Under the pieces are notes generated by a model that made no database searches, was not told where the DNA came from, and saw only the letters and a list, made by a program, of their open reading frames with translations. A stretch of 64,000 bases of DNA from Prochlorococcus sp. AG-402-P18 (GTDB lineage: Bacteria > Cyanobacteriota > Cyanobacteriia > PCC-6307 > Cyanobiaceae). The DNA is taken from positions 124,001 to 188,000 of the forward strand of contig QCJC01000002.1 of NCBI GenBank assembly GCA_003216275.1, in the 5' to 3' direction. The position numbers and the translations under genes were made by a program. Positions 26,132 to 34,559 of this stretch are shown one piece after another; position 1 is the stretch's first letter, and every line of letters starts with the position of its first letter.

Positions 26132-26329
26132 ATGGATATCAACTGTTCCGAAAACTCATTCAAAGATGTTGCGGTAGGTACAAAGGAATTAAATGAATTC
26201 AATAACAATGATTTAGCTTGGAAAGATCCAAATGGAGACAAACTAATTTTGGATGTAATCGAGGACGTATGTAATTTCAGCGATGGTCAAAACCAAAAGA
26301 TTAAAATGAGTTTTACAAATAGTTTTTAG
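26132..26329 (+). CDS. Hypothetical acidic protein, 65 aa
   Basis: The frame is open from ATG 26132 and gives an acidic, soluble product (KDVAVGTKELNEFNNNDLAW in its first half, then DVIEDVCNFSDG). No ribosome binding site is obvious and no domain is recognised. It stands alone in an AT-rich variable stretch upstream of the TPR-methyltransferase gene. It could be a chance frame. Confidence 0.35.
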   Translation: MDINCSENSFKDVAVGTKELNEFNNNDLAWKDPNGDKLILDVIEDVCNFSDGQNQKIKMSFTNSF

Positions 26330-26376
26330 TAAATCAGAAATAACTAACTTGCTTCACCACTTGAAAGGGGAGAAAG

Positions 26377-26449
26377 TCTTGTAAGCAAATAATTTAAACC
26401 TCATTACAATGTCGGGCAAGAAACCTATTACTTACAAGAAAGGTCTTGT
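26377..26449 (+). promoter_or_regulatory. Three-segment complementary leader before the TPR gene
   Basis: TCTTGTAAG at 26377-26385 can pair with CTTACAAGA at 26431-26439, while ACAAGA within that second segment can pair instead with TCTTGT at 26444-26449 over an AAGG loop. The two hairpins exclude each other. They end 37 bases before the start codon at 26487, which is where an attenuator or translation switch would lie. The match could be chance in AT-rich DNA. Confidence 0.25.
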
Positions 26450-26486
26450 TAGATCAATAAGATAGATTCTAGTTTTTTGATACAAA

Positions 26487-28679
26487 ATGGAAGGTCCTGA
26501 AAGAAAAAATCAGGAACAGAAAGATTTGACTGAAAAAAGTATATTCACAGTTCCATTGCCGATATCAGAAAATAACGAGAGTTGCTCTATTAGAATTGAT
26601 AATTCGACAGAAAATAAAAAAAAACAAATTCTTCTGCAGGCATTTAAATTTCATGAACAAGGAAATATTTCTGAAGCAAAAAAATGCTATCAATATTTTA
26701 TTGATAAAGGATATAAAGATACAAGAGTCTTTTCAAATTATGGTGTGATTTTAAGAAATCTAGGAAAATTAAAAGAAGCTGAGATATTTCAACGCAAAGC
26801 TATTAAAATAAATCCTAATTTTGCAGAAGCTTATTCTAATTTAGGCAATATTTTAAGAGTTCAGGGAAAGTTGAAAGAAGCTCAAATGTCTCATATAAAA
26901 GCAATTAAAATAAATCCCAATTTAGCATTAGCACATTCTAATTTAGCAAAGACATTAAAAGATCTTGGTAAATTAGAGGAAGCTCAAATATCTCATAAAA
27001 AAGCTATTAAAATAAAACCAGATTTTACAGAAAGCTATTCTGATTTAGGAAAGATATTATATGAACTTGGAGAAACTAAGCAATCATTTAATTATTTTCT
27101 AAAAGCAATTGAAATTAATCCTAGAATTTCTTCTAATTATTCTTCTATAGCAAGATTCCTAAGAGATTCGGATATATCTAAATTAGATAAGTCAAAAGTA
27201 AATAATATTGTAAGACTACTTTTAGATAGAGATGATTTGAATCATAATGAACTATTTAAGGCGTTTAATATATTATATGAAAAAGAAATAACATGTTTAT
27301 TAGATAAATTAGAAATGTCAGATAGAATAGACAATCAATTGAACAGTTTGATATCCGACAAACTAGTGATCAAAGCATTAAAGAAAATTACTTTTAGAGA
27401 TACTAATTGGGAAAAATTATTAACAATGTACAGAGAAAAACTTTGTATAATAGCTAATGAAAATAGAAATATTTCTAAAGAGATTCAATTTGAATTTATC
27501 ATTGCATTAGCTGAGCAATGCTTTCTTAATGAATACATTTATTCAATCAATGAAAAAGAAAATGAGTATTTTAAAAACTTAATTGCTAGGGCTAGGAATG
27601 GTTATATAACAGAAACGAATATTGCTATTTTAGCATGCTATAAACCACTCTATAAACTGCTTAGTGAAATACCTTCATTGACAAAATTAAGATCATCAAA
27701 TAAAGTCTTCAATGGTCTGATTAAGTTACAATTATTAGAGCCATTAAAAGAAATAGAGCTATCAAAAGAAATTAGTAGTATAGGTAAAATAAAAGACAAT
27801 ATATCTCAAAAAGTTAAAACTTTTTATGAAGAAAATCCCTATCCGAGATGGAGATATGGAAATCCATCAAAAGACATTAAGAATTCATATATAGAATCTA
27901 TTAATAAAGAAATAAGTCCCAATCTAATACTTTTTAATTCAGAGCTTAATCAACCCAATGTCCTAATAGCTGGTTGTGGAACAGGTCAACAAATATTGCA
28001 CGCTCAAAGATATAAAAATGCCAAAATAAAAGCTATAGATTTAAGCACCTCTAGTCTTTCATATGCTCAGAGGAAGATTAATGATTTAAATATTAATAAT
28101 GTTAAAATAATGCAAATGGATCTACTTGATGTTTCATTATTAAAAGAGAAATTTGATGTTATTGAATGTTCTGGTGTTCTGGTATGCATCAATAAGCCTT
28201 TGGAAGGCTTAAAAGCATTGGTAGAGGTATTAAAGCATGATGGTTTTTTAAAACTTGGCTTATACAGTGAATTAGCCCGACAAGATATTGTCAAAGCAAG
28301 AGAATATTTAGAGTTAAAAAATATCAAATTCAATGAAAAGAATATGAGGAATTTCAGAAAAGAAATATTTTCTGGCAATTTACCGGATCTAATTTCCCTT
28401 ACACAGTTTGGAGACTTCTATACAACTTCTATGTTTCGCGACCTCTGCTTCCATATAAAAGAAAATAGATTTTCCATAAAGGATATAGAATTGCTTCTAA
28501 AGATTAACAACCTAAAATTTCTAGGCTTCTTACTACCAAAAGAAATTAAATCTCTATATCAGAAACATTTCCCAGAAGACAAGACACAAACGAACCTAGC
28601 TAACTGGTCAAAGCTTGAGGAAGAAAACCCTAAGATCTTTATAACCATGTATCAATTCTGGGTTTCAAGAAATAAATAA
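26487..28679 (+). CDS. TPR-repeat protein fused to a SAM-dependent methyltransferase
   Basis: A 730-residue fusion. Residues about 50-245 hold at least five tetratricopeptide repeats (for example AEAYSNLGNILRVQGKLKEA and LAHSNLAKTLKDLGKLEEAQ), a protein-protein interaction scaffold. A helical middle part of about 200 residues is followed at about 440 by the KTFYEENPYPRWRYG motif that commonly precedes this methyltransferase type, and the class I SAM fold with motif I VLIAGCGTGQQ (about 490-500) and IECSGVLVCI. The substrate is unknown; relatives occur in surface glycan and peptide-modification islands. The gene is much more AT-rich than its housekeeping neighbours, a sign of transfer or relaxed constraint. 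Confidence 0.8.
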   Translation: MEGPERKNQEQKDLTEKSIFTVPLPISENNESCSIRIDNSTENKKKQILLQAFKFHEQGNISEAKKCYQYFIDKGYKDTRVFSNYGVILRNLGKLKEAEIFQRKAIKINPNFAEAYSNLGNILRVQGKLKEAQMSHIKAIKINPNLALAHSNLAKTLKDLGKLEEAQISHKKAIKIKPDFTESYSDLGKILYELGETKQSFNYFLKAIEINPRISSNYSSIARFLRDSDISKLDKSKVNNIVRLLLDRDDLNHNELFKAFNILYEKEITCLLDKLEMSDRIDNQLNSLISDKLVIKALKKITFRDTNWEKLLTMYREKLCIIANENRNISKEIQFEFIIALAEQCFLNEYIYSINEKENEYFKNLIARARNGYITETNIAILACYKPLYKLLSEIPSLTKLRSSNKVFNGLIKLQLLEPLKEIELSKEISSIGKIKDNISQKVKTFYEENPYPRWRYGNPSKDIKNSYIESINKEISPNLILFNSELNQPNVLIAGCGTGQQILHAQRYKNAKIKAIDLSTSSLSYAQRKINDLNINNVKIMQMDLLDVSLLKEKFDVIECSGVLVCINKPLEGLKALVEVLKHDGFLKLGLYSELARQDIVKAREYLELKNIKFNEKNMRNFRKEIFSGNLPDLISLTQFGDFYTTSMFRDLCFHIKENRFSIKDIELLLKINNLKFLGFLLPKEIKSLYQKHFPEDKTQTNLANWSKLEEENPKIFITMYQFWVSRNK

Positions 28680-28900
28680 CATTTCTACTTAGAAAGGATA
28701 AGTTAAACAAAAATAATATCAAAAGGAATCCAGAACCTAGTGAAAATTCATATAGGAAATGAATTATCTTTCACTTTTTAATCAATTTATAGTGATTTAG
28801 CTTCTTACTCTAATCTATATTTTATTACTTATTCTTAAAAATGACTAACGTTTTATCTATGAAAAAATCAAAAGGAATCAGATAATATTTTAAAAAGCAC
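28680..28900. other. Spacer after the TPR-methyltransferase gene
   Basis: AT-rich spacer with no supported gene, ending in the palindromic terminator at 28901-28936. Confidence 0.35.
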
Positions 28901-28936
28901 AAAAAAAACCGTCTAATATATTAGACGGTTTTTTTT
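28901..28936. terminator. Palindromic bidirectional terminator
   Basis: AAAACCGTCTAATA and TATTAGACGGTTTT form a near-continuous palindrome with an A run on one side and a T run on the other, so it can terminate from both directions. It lies about 220 bases after the TPR-methyltransferase stop. Confidence 0.75.
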
Positions 28937-29099
28937 AGGATCTTTAAGCAAGTGTTTCCTTGTTTCCACTGCTGGAGGATCCCAACTCCTCACAGACATA
29001 ATTTATTAGAAATTAATGGACTATCAATGAATCGCAGTTGAGTTTGTCAACTGTCACAGTCTCAAAAACATACAATCTCAAAATAGGAGCAATCTCCAT
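28937..29099. other. Spacer, nothing convincing
   Basis: No ORF over 20 codons with a usable start. It contains a small AGTTGA/TCAACT inverted repeat near 29037-29053 and a CTGGAGGATCCCAACTCC segment that could fold, but I cannot name an RNA here. Confidence 0.3.
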
Positions 29100-29201
29100 G
29101 TGATAAAGAATGAAGCAGTCAAGGTATTTAAAACCGATTTAAGTGTCTGGAACCAATTGCTGCGCAAATATTTACAGGAATTTTCTAATATTGATAACTA
29201 A
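29100..29201 (+). CDS. Possible 33-aa peptide with GTG start
   Basis: An AGGAG ribosome binding site at 29085-29090 precedes a GTG at 29100, giving VIKNEAVKVFKTDLSVWNQL and ending YLQEFSNIDN. The product is soluble and helical. An ATG two bases earlier in another frame stops at once, so only the GTG frame makes sense. The next feature downstream is the NtcA-like promoter. Real or chance cannot be decided from one sequence. Confidence 0.35.
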   Translation: MIKNEAVKVFKTDLSVWNQLLRKYLQEFSNIDN

Positions 29202-29238
29202 AACTAAATTAACTTATTCCCCATGTTAATGAAACTGT

Positions 29239-29280
29239 GTATCACGACGAACATCATACAAACTCTATAACTTGTAAGAT
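29239..29280 (+). promoter_or_regulatory. NtcA-type promoter before the riboswitch
   Basis: GTA-N8-AAC at 29239-29252 differs from the NtcA consensus GTA-N8-TAC by one base. Exactly 22 bases later, TAAGAT at 29275-29280 matches the TAN3T -10 box. This is the standard geometry of NtcA-activated class II promoters. The inferred transcription start, about 7 bases beyond the -10 box, is just upstream of the riboswitch-like leader. Confidence 0.5.
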
Positions 29281-29305
29281 AAATTTGTAGCAACAGCTAC
29301 TAAAA

Positions 29306-29365
29306 CGTTCAACTCATCAATAGATGAGCCGCAGTCTGACTCAAGCCAAGGAACGGGGACTTGAG
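29306..29365 (+). promoter_or_regulatory. Glutamine riboswitch-like leader (Downstream-peptide / glnA type)
   Basis: The leader has P1 CGTTC (29306-29310) pairing with GAACG (29351-29355), P2 CTCATC pairing with GATGAG over an AATA loop (29313-29328), then the junction CCGCAGT, and a pseudoknot between CTCAAG (29340-29345) and CTTGAG (29360-29365) outside P1. This three-element layout with a CNGNAGU junction is that of the Downstream-peptide and glnA motifs, which bind glutamine in marine cyanobacteria. A short ORF begins 19 bases after it, as the motif name implies. Assignment is by eye, without a covariance search. Confidence 0.7.
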
Positions 29366-29384
29366 CATATTTCGGAGACGAAAA

Positions 29385-29486
29385 ATGTCTTTAACCTATA
29401 GAGGTCTTAAATACAACCAGCACAAAGCAGTTGTACAAAAGCAGCACGTTGAACTTACTTATCGTGGTAAGACATATCAAAGCTGA
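29385..29486 (+). CDS. DUF4278-like small protein, 33 aa
   Basis: A 33-residue protein starting MSLTYRGLKYNQHK and ending VELTYRGKTYQS; the LTYRG-x-x-Y element occurs twice, the hallmark of DUF4278, a small cyanobacterial family. The start codon has a GGAGA ribosome binding site at 29374-29378. It lies 19 bases after the glutamine riboswitch-like leader and before a strong terminator, so it is a self-contained unit that probably responds to glutamine. Family function is unknown; control by NtcA and glutamine suggests a role in nitrogen status signalling. Confidence 0.8.
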   Translation: MSLTYRGLKYNQHKAVVQKQHVELTYRGKTYQS

Positions 29487-29501
29487 ATAAACCTATTAAT
29501 C

Positions 29502-29530
29502 AAAAAGCCCATTAATATGGGCTTTTTTTT
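29502..29530 (+). terminator. Intrinsic terminator after the DUF4278 gene
   Basis: AAAAAGCCCAT and ATGGGCTTTTT are perfect inverted repeats over a short TAAT loop, followed by more T. It begins 15 bases after the stop of the 33-residue gene. Confidence 0.85.
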
Positions 29531-29634
29531 TGATCACCTAAGAGCAGTAGAACAGGTTCTTTTCATATTGAAAATCAATAAATTGATACTTTGTTACTAC
29601 TAATGCCATCAAAAACATAGTCCATATTTTTTCT

Positions 29635-29673
29635 AATCCTAAGCTTAATCTTCAATTGATTAAGCTTAGGATT
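29635..29673 (-). terminator. Terminator of the VTT-domain gene
   Basis: AATCCTAAGCTTAATC at 29635-29650 pairs perfectly with 29658-29673 over a seven-base loop, giving a 16-bp stem. It lies 16 bases beyond the stop codon of the minus-strand gene at 29690. Confidence 0.65.
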
Positions 29674-29689
29674 TATTGATTCCAATGAA

Positions 29690-30409
29690 TTACTTAAGAA
29701 TTTTAGATCTTTTATTAATATAAAGATTTATAATTGCTAAAATAAAGACAATCATAAAAGAAACTATAAAAAGAAAAAGATGTTCTCCAGATATCATATC
29801 TAATTCATTATTTAATAATTTTTCTACAAAATTATTTAGACCAATATCTTTAATTTTCCTAGCACCAAATCCACTAGCAACAAATGGTGCATCAGAAACC
29901 ACAATACTAAATATCAAAGCTGGCATAAACTTTTTCCATGTCATTTTTGTTAATCCAATTGCATAGCAAGCAAAATCGAAAAAGCCTGACATCAATAGAG
30001 CAGTCATAAGAAAATAATTTTTCTCTAAGTAATCTTTGCTAAAACTTCCTATTCTCTGCATCTGTGCAGGTCCTAATAATTTACTTATATAATTTCTTCC
30101 TAATTTTCTAGCTATCAAAAATGATGTTGAACAAGATAAGAAATCTGCAATAAAGATAATAACTAAACCTTGCTTAAAACCATATTGAAATCCAGCCACT
30201 ACTGAAAATATTGTTCCTGGCAAAACTGGAATGATAATACTAATTGACCTTAGTAAAAATAATGCAAATATCAATATCAAATTATAAAACTTATTTGTAT
30301 TTAATTGACTTATAATATTATAAAATAACTCAAAGATTATATCAAAATCTAAGGCAGTAAAGCTAATAATTAAAATAAGAATTAAGATAATTGCTAATAT
30401 ATATCTCAT
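29690..30409 (-). CDS. TVP38/TMEM64 (VTT/SNARE-associated) membrane protein
   Basis: A 239-residue polytopic membrane protein of the VTT/DedA-like family. The signature region is IIIPVLPGTIFSVVAGFQYG (about 62-81), followed by FLIARKLGRNYISKLLGP and LMSGFFDFACYAIGLTKMTW. Family members are thought to move or rearrange lipids across membranes; the substrate here is unknown. It is very AT-rich and stands alone, with its own terminator. Confidence 0.85.
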   Translation of the reverse strand: MRYILAIILILILIISFTALDFDIIFELFYNIISQLNTNKFYNLILIFALFLLRSISIIIPVLPGTIFSVVAGFQYGFKQGLVIIFIADFLSCSTSFLIARKLGRNYISKLLGPAQMQRIGSFSKDYLEKNYFLMTALLMSGFFDFACYAIGLTKMTWKKFMPALIFSIVVSDAPFVASGFGARKIKDIGLNNFVEKLLNNELDMISGEHLFLFIVSFMIVFILAIINLYINKRSKILK

Positions 30410-30511
30410 GAAATAATTACTTAATTAATAGATTATAAAGCATAAAATATTACGTTAAGAAGATATATATTTTAAAATATACTTTAGAATATTTATACAG
30501 CTGCAAAAAAG

Positions 30512-30766
30512 CTAATTCTGTTCAAATTTTAAGCTGCACATAGTGCTTGCTTCTGACAATGGCATCTCTCCAGAGTTCCATTTCTCATATACACAAGTAT
30601 AAAAAGGTTCATTTAAGCTACTTAAATCATTTTTTTGGTCTATTAAATCTCTTAAATATTTTGCTTTCGCCTTCAAATATTCTTTTTTGTAAGACCAGTA
30701 GATAATTTCAGCAACACCTACAAAAGTCAATAAAAAAGCAGTAACAACAATGAAGTGGTTAATCAA
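30512..30766 (-). CDS. Hypothetical membrane-anchored protein, 84 aa
   Basis: Residues 5-25 (FIVVTAFLLTFVGVAEIIYW) form a single membrane helix, followed by a charged helical segment (KKEYLKAKAKYLRDLIDQK) and a C-terminal part with two cysteines (FYTCVYEKWNSGEMPLSEAS). The mix of a Trp and paired Cys in the soluble part suggests a small periplasmic or cytoplasmic domain. Family unknown. It is transcribed with the same polarity as the VTT gene downstream (103-base gap). Confidence 0.55.
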   Translation of the reverse strand: MINHFIVVTAFLLTFVGVAEIIYWSYKKEYLKAKAKYLRDLIDQKNDLSSLNEPFYTCVYEKWNSGEMPLSEASTMCSLKFEQN

Positions 30767-31031
30767 TTTTTCTACTCTTGGAACATTATTTTATGTCATT
30801 TACTCAATAAAGGTAACTGGTAGATAATACTCAAAACTTTTTTTTATTTTCAGTCAGATTAAAGATTTTAAGTTTTAAGGAAGTATCAAAAAAACTTTAA
30901 TTTTGCATATTCAAAGCAATGATACAAAGAAGCACATAAAACACAGCTAAGTCAAATTGCTTAGTAAGTTATCTCCATAAACAGTAACCTCAATAAATGA
31001 TTTAACTTGTTAAGAGGTTATAAAAAAAACA

Positions 31032-32411
31032 TTGTCCCTAAAAGCATTCGAACTTAATCAACTGCAAGAATTAGTCTTATCTGGACTGACAAGAAAACAA
31101 AGTTGGCGAAAAGAACAACTTTATTCCCTTTCAAATTTGTTGGATAATCATCAACAAGAGATTTTAGATGCACTTTATACGGATCTTAGGAAACCACCTA
31201 CGGAAGCGTTCTTCGAAATAATTGCTATCAAACAAGAAATAAACCTAGCGCTGAAAAACCTATCTAAATGGATGAAAGAAAAACCAATTAACGTTCCTCT
31301 TTCCTTAAAACCTGCAAAAGCTTACATACATCCAGACCCTATAGGTTGCGTTTTAGTGATTGGGCCGTGGAACTATCCTTTCTCACTTACTCTTCAACCT
31401 CTAGTAGGAGCTTTGGCAGCTGGCAATACAGCTGTTTTAAAACCTTCTGAAAACGCCCCTGAAACATCAAAGCTCATAAATAAACTTATCAAAAAGTTTT
31501 TCCCAAGAAATGTTGTTCAAGTACTTGAAGGAGATGGAACTACCGCGGCCGAATTGTTAACATATTCTTTTGATCACATTTTTTTTACTGGTGGAGAAAA
31601 AATAGGAAAAAAAGTTATGGCAGCCGCAGCAAATAACCTTACTCCAGTCACCTTAGAGCTAGGGGGCAAAAGTCCAGCAGTTGTTATCGATGGAGCAAAC
31701 TTAAATATCACTGCTAAGAGAATTATATGGGGGAAGAGCCTTAACGCAGGGCAAACATGCATAGCTCCAGACCACCTTATTGTTAAGCACGAGCTTTTCA
31801 ATTCTTTAATCTCAAATTTAAAAAAATCAATTCATGATTTTTATGGAGATAATCCTTTGGAATCAGAACATTTAGGAAGCATTATCAACCAAAGTCAATT
31901 TGAACGATTAAACCATTTACTCAAACAAGCAAGAAGAAATAATCAAGTAATATTTGGAGGAAATTCCAACGAAAAAGAAAGAAGAATTAGTCCTACTCTA
32001 ATAAAAATTGAAGATCGAAATGATCCACTAATGCAGGAAGAACTTTTTGGACCTTTATTACCTATTTTATGTATTAATAATCTTGATGAAGCAATTACTG
32101 ATTTAAGATCCTCACCAAAACCTCTTGCTCTATATCTTTTTGGTGGCAATAAAAATGAACAAGATAAAATTCTTTCAATGACATCTTCAGGAGGCGTTTG
32201 CTTTAATGATGTTGTTTTACAAGCTGGAGTACCAGAACTTCCATTTGGAGGTGTTGGTTCAAGTGGAATGGGGAAATATCATGGGAAAGCAGGTTTTGAT
32301 AATTTCACTCATTACAAATCTGTTTTAAAAAGACCATTTTGGTTAGATCTAAATTTCCGCTATCCTCCTTATCACTTAGATTTATCTTTACTTAAAAAAT
32401 TAATAGGATAA
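31032..32411 (+). CDS. Aldehyde dehydrogenase (class 3-like)
   Basis: A 459-residue NAD(P)-dependent aldehyde dehydrogenase. The catalytic Cys is C243 in NAGQTCIAPDH and the general base E209 in LELGGKSPAV; FFTGGEKIGKKVM is the cofactor loop and GPWNYPFSLTLQPL marks the class. Its length and the C-terminal hydrophobic YPPYHLDLSLLKK tail resemble fatty-aldehyde dehydrogenases that work near membranes. It starts at TTG (31032); no ATG fits before the conserved region. The cellular substrate is probably a long-chain or stress-derived aldehyde. Confidence 0.9.
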   Translation: MSLKAFELNQLQELVLSGLTRKQSWRKEQLYSLSNLLDNHQQEILDALYTDLRKPPTEAFFEIIAIKQEINLALKNLSKWMKEKPINVPLSLKPAKAYIHPDPIGCVLVIGPWNYPFSLTLQPLVGALAAGNTAVLKPSENAPETSKLINKLIKKFFPRNVVQVLEGDGTTAAELLTYSFDHIFFTGGEKIGKKVMAAAANNLTPVTLELGGKSPAVVIDGANLNITAKRIIWGKSLNAGQTCIAPDHLIVKHELFNSLISNLKKSIHDFYGDNPLESEHLGSIINQSQFERLNHLLKQARRNNQVIFGGNSNEKERRISPTLIKIEDRNDPLMQEELFGPLLPILCINNLDEAITDLRSSPKPLALYLFGGNKNEQDKILSMTSSGGVCFNDVVLQAGVPELPFGGVGSSGMGKYHGKAGFDNFTHYKSVLKRPFWLDLNFRYPPYHLDLSLLKKLIG

Positions 32412-32444
32412 GATATAAGATAAATCTCTTCGAGAAAGTCAGTA

Positions 32445-33302
32445 ATGATTGAAAAATTGCAGACTTTTCTAAAGAAATCATATGTTAAAGCTCTGATTTT
32501 ATTAGTCTCAATAATGATATCAGAAGTAAATGCTGAGACAAAAATAGTTGCAAAAAATGGTGATACACTTTTGAAGTTATCAAAGCAATACGAAGTTTCA
32601 TTGAAAGAGTTAATGTATAAAAATAATTTCAATGATGCTAATAAAAATATTCAGGGTGAAGTTATTATAATTCCTATAAAAGATTCAATTGATAATAAGA
32701 AAAATAAAATTACCTATAAAGTCTTAAAAGGTGACACTCTTTACAAAATCGCAAGAAAATATCAAATTCACCCAATAGATATTATGTCTCTAAATCAACT
32801 AGACAATGCTTCCTATCTTAAGCCAGATCAAATCATTATACTCCCAAGTAATGCTATATATAAAAACGAAGTTAAAACAAAAAAAGTTAAACTAGCTAGT
32901 AAAAAAGTTTCTTACCATCAAAAGTCTAGCGAGGAAAGACTTTCTGATATAGCCCAGATACATAATATTAATATAGAAGAAATTATTGCCTTAAATAAAA
33001 TAGTTAATCCATCTGATATTAATCCTGAGATGGTTTTAAAAATAAGGAGAAGTTCAGCAAATAAATCTATAGAATATGGCCCCTTAAGATTAAATTGGTC
33101 TGACTGGAGATATTTTAAAGGTAATTATATTACTCAGGTAAAAAATAGAAGAGAGAGGATTTTCTTTTTAGCTATAAATTGTGAAAAAAGAGTACTAAAT
33201 AATACTTTAAAATATTCTTATTGGACAAATTGGTATTTCCCAAAAGATGATTTTGAATATAAATTAATTAATGACTTTTGTGATCAAGATTTCATGCTCT
33301 AA
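32445..33302 (+). CDS. Exported LysM-domain protein
   Basis: A 285-residue protein. A signal peptide covers residues 1-30 (KALILLVSIMISEVNA at its end). Three LysM repeats follow: TKIVAKNGDTLLKLSKQYEV (about 32-76), ITYKVLKGDTLYKIARKYQI (about 87-132) and a weaker one around EERLSDIAQIHNINIEE. LysM modules bind N-acetylglucosamine in peptidoglycan. The C-terminal 75 residues contain several Trp and two Cys and are a separate unknown domain. Location is likely periplasm or cell wall. It follows the aldehyde dehydrogenase on the same strand by 33 bases. Confidence 0.85.
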   Translation: MIEKLQTFLKKSYVKALILLVSIMISEVNAETKIVAKNGDTLLKLSKQYEVSLKELMYKNNFNDANKNIQGEVIIIPIKDSIDNKKNKITYKVLKGDTLYKIARKYQIHPIDIMSLNQLDNASYLKPDQIIILPSNAIYKNEVKTKKVKLASKKVSYHQKSSEERLSDIAQIHNINIEEIIALNKIVNPSDINPEMVLKIRRSSANKSIEYGPLRLNWSDWRYFKGNYITQVKNRRERIFFLAINCEKRVLNNTLKYSYWTNWYFPKDDFEYKLINDFCDQDFML

Positions 33303-33316
33303 ATTATTTTTAAGTT

Positions 33317-34351
33317 TCAAAAAGGAGGTTCGATTCTTTCTGAATCTTCTTCAACAAGTTGTAATCTTAACTTCTTTCCTCCAGAAAGTTCTCCGAGAGA
33401 AACTCTTATTGTTGATCCAGTAAGTGTTTGGAGTGTATCCAAAAGCTCCCGTAAATAGGGCGTACTACTTCCAGACTCAACCCATAATCTTTCTTGTAAC
33501 CTCTCTAACCTTTTCCAAGCGGAATAAAACTTAAGTATTGAGTTTTCTATTGTTTTTGCTTGCCCAAAAGCATCAGAAAGTAATCCTAATGAATCCAATC
33601 TAAGGGCTTCTTGAGTGGCTTTATCCAAATTTAAATCTTTATTCTGTAAAGCTCTTAAAGCAAGAGATGCATCCAAAGATTTACCCATCCATTTTGCAGT
33701 ATTTGTCATATCCTTCACCGAATCAATCTCAGGATTCTCTCTTAAAGTCTCACAAATATCCTCTTGATGAAGAGGGGGTAACTTAGATAATTCTTTTACT
33801 AATGGTGCAACAATTTTAGCAGGTAATAAATTTGATTGTGCTTTCTCCCTTATCTCTTGAGGCAAAAGAGAACTAGTGGCTGCCATGAATTCTTCACTCA
33901 AGCTCTTTACCTGTCTTCTTGTTATTTCCTTCCCTTCATTAGCAGCTTCCGAAATCATTTGTTGGATCTCAGGCTCAGCTTGAGCCGTTTCAATAAAAGC
34001 TCTTTTAGAAAAATTATTTACACTTGACTGTTCAAGAATTCCATCAACTACAAGATTATCCGAGGAATCAGCTAATTGAATAAGGGAATATGCTTTGCTT
34101 TTACTAATTTCCATCTCCCTTAACCACTGCAAAAAGCCTGAACCTCTGCCTTCTCCACCTATTTTTTCTCTATCTCTTACAACACGCAAGATCCGTCCTC
34201 GCCAAATTTCAGTTTGCAAATCAAACTGCTCACATATTGACCATGCATTCTCTAGTCTCTCAATGAAATCAATATTACTTAAGTCATCTTGCTCAGGATC
34301 AGGCAAATCAAAACTAAGAGAAGAGGGATCTAAAGATGGCTGTGATATCAC
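33317..34351 (-). CDS. Conserved cyanobacterial protein of unknown function
   Basis: A 344-residue soluble protein. The N-terminal third has WLREMEISKSKAYSLIQLAD (about 71-90), which looks like the helix-turn-helix segment of ParB-like or DUF3102-type DNA-associated proteins; the middle is helical and Glu/Lys-rich (ITRRQVKSLSEEFMAA) and the last 80 residues end in a short beta-rich segment. A DNA-binding or chromosome-related role is possible but unproven. It faces psaE across a 200-base divergent gap. I do not recognise a named family. Confidence 0.7.
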   Translation of the reverse strand: MISQPSLDPSSLSFDLPDPEQDDLSNIDFIERLENAWSICEQFDLQTEIWRGRILRVVRDREKIGGEGRGSGFLQWLREMEISKSKAYSLIQLADSSDNLVVDGILEQSSVNNFSKRAFIETAQAEPEIQQMISEAANEGKEITRRQVKSLSEEFMAATSSLLPQEIREKAQSNLLPAKIVAPLVKELSKLPPLHQEDICETLRENPEIDSVKDMTNTAKWMGKSLDASLALRALQNKDLNLDKATQEALRLDSLGLLSDAFGQAKTIENSILKFYSAWKRLERLQERLWVESGSSTPYLRELLDTLQTLTGSTIRVSLGELSGGKKLRLQLVEEDSERIEPPF

Positions 34352-34559
34352 AAAAAATAAAATCTTTAAGGGTTCAACACTTCAAAGCTAATTGAAAATT
34401 TGCCCTAAAATCAATATGAATTATTTTGGAGTTAAAGTAAAATATCTTTTAAAAGCGATCTACTTATTTTTTTAAGGCCAGCGACAGTCTGTGACACATA
34501 TACAAATATCTCCTGTTCTGATAGATAATAGTGATATTAAAATAATTCAGGTAAGTCAG

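Noticed and set aside
26409-26465. 18-codon frame MSGKKPITYKKGLVRSIR before the TPR gene
   Set aside because: Very short and inside the leader with competing hairpins; could be a leader peptide but there is no evidence.
28984-28996. AACTCCTCACAGA resembling the ACTCCTCACAC core of the Yfr1 small RNA
   Set aside because: The last bases of the core differ, no matching 3' hairpin and U-tract follow, and Yfr1 is normally near guaB-trxA.
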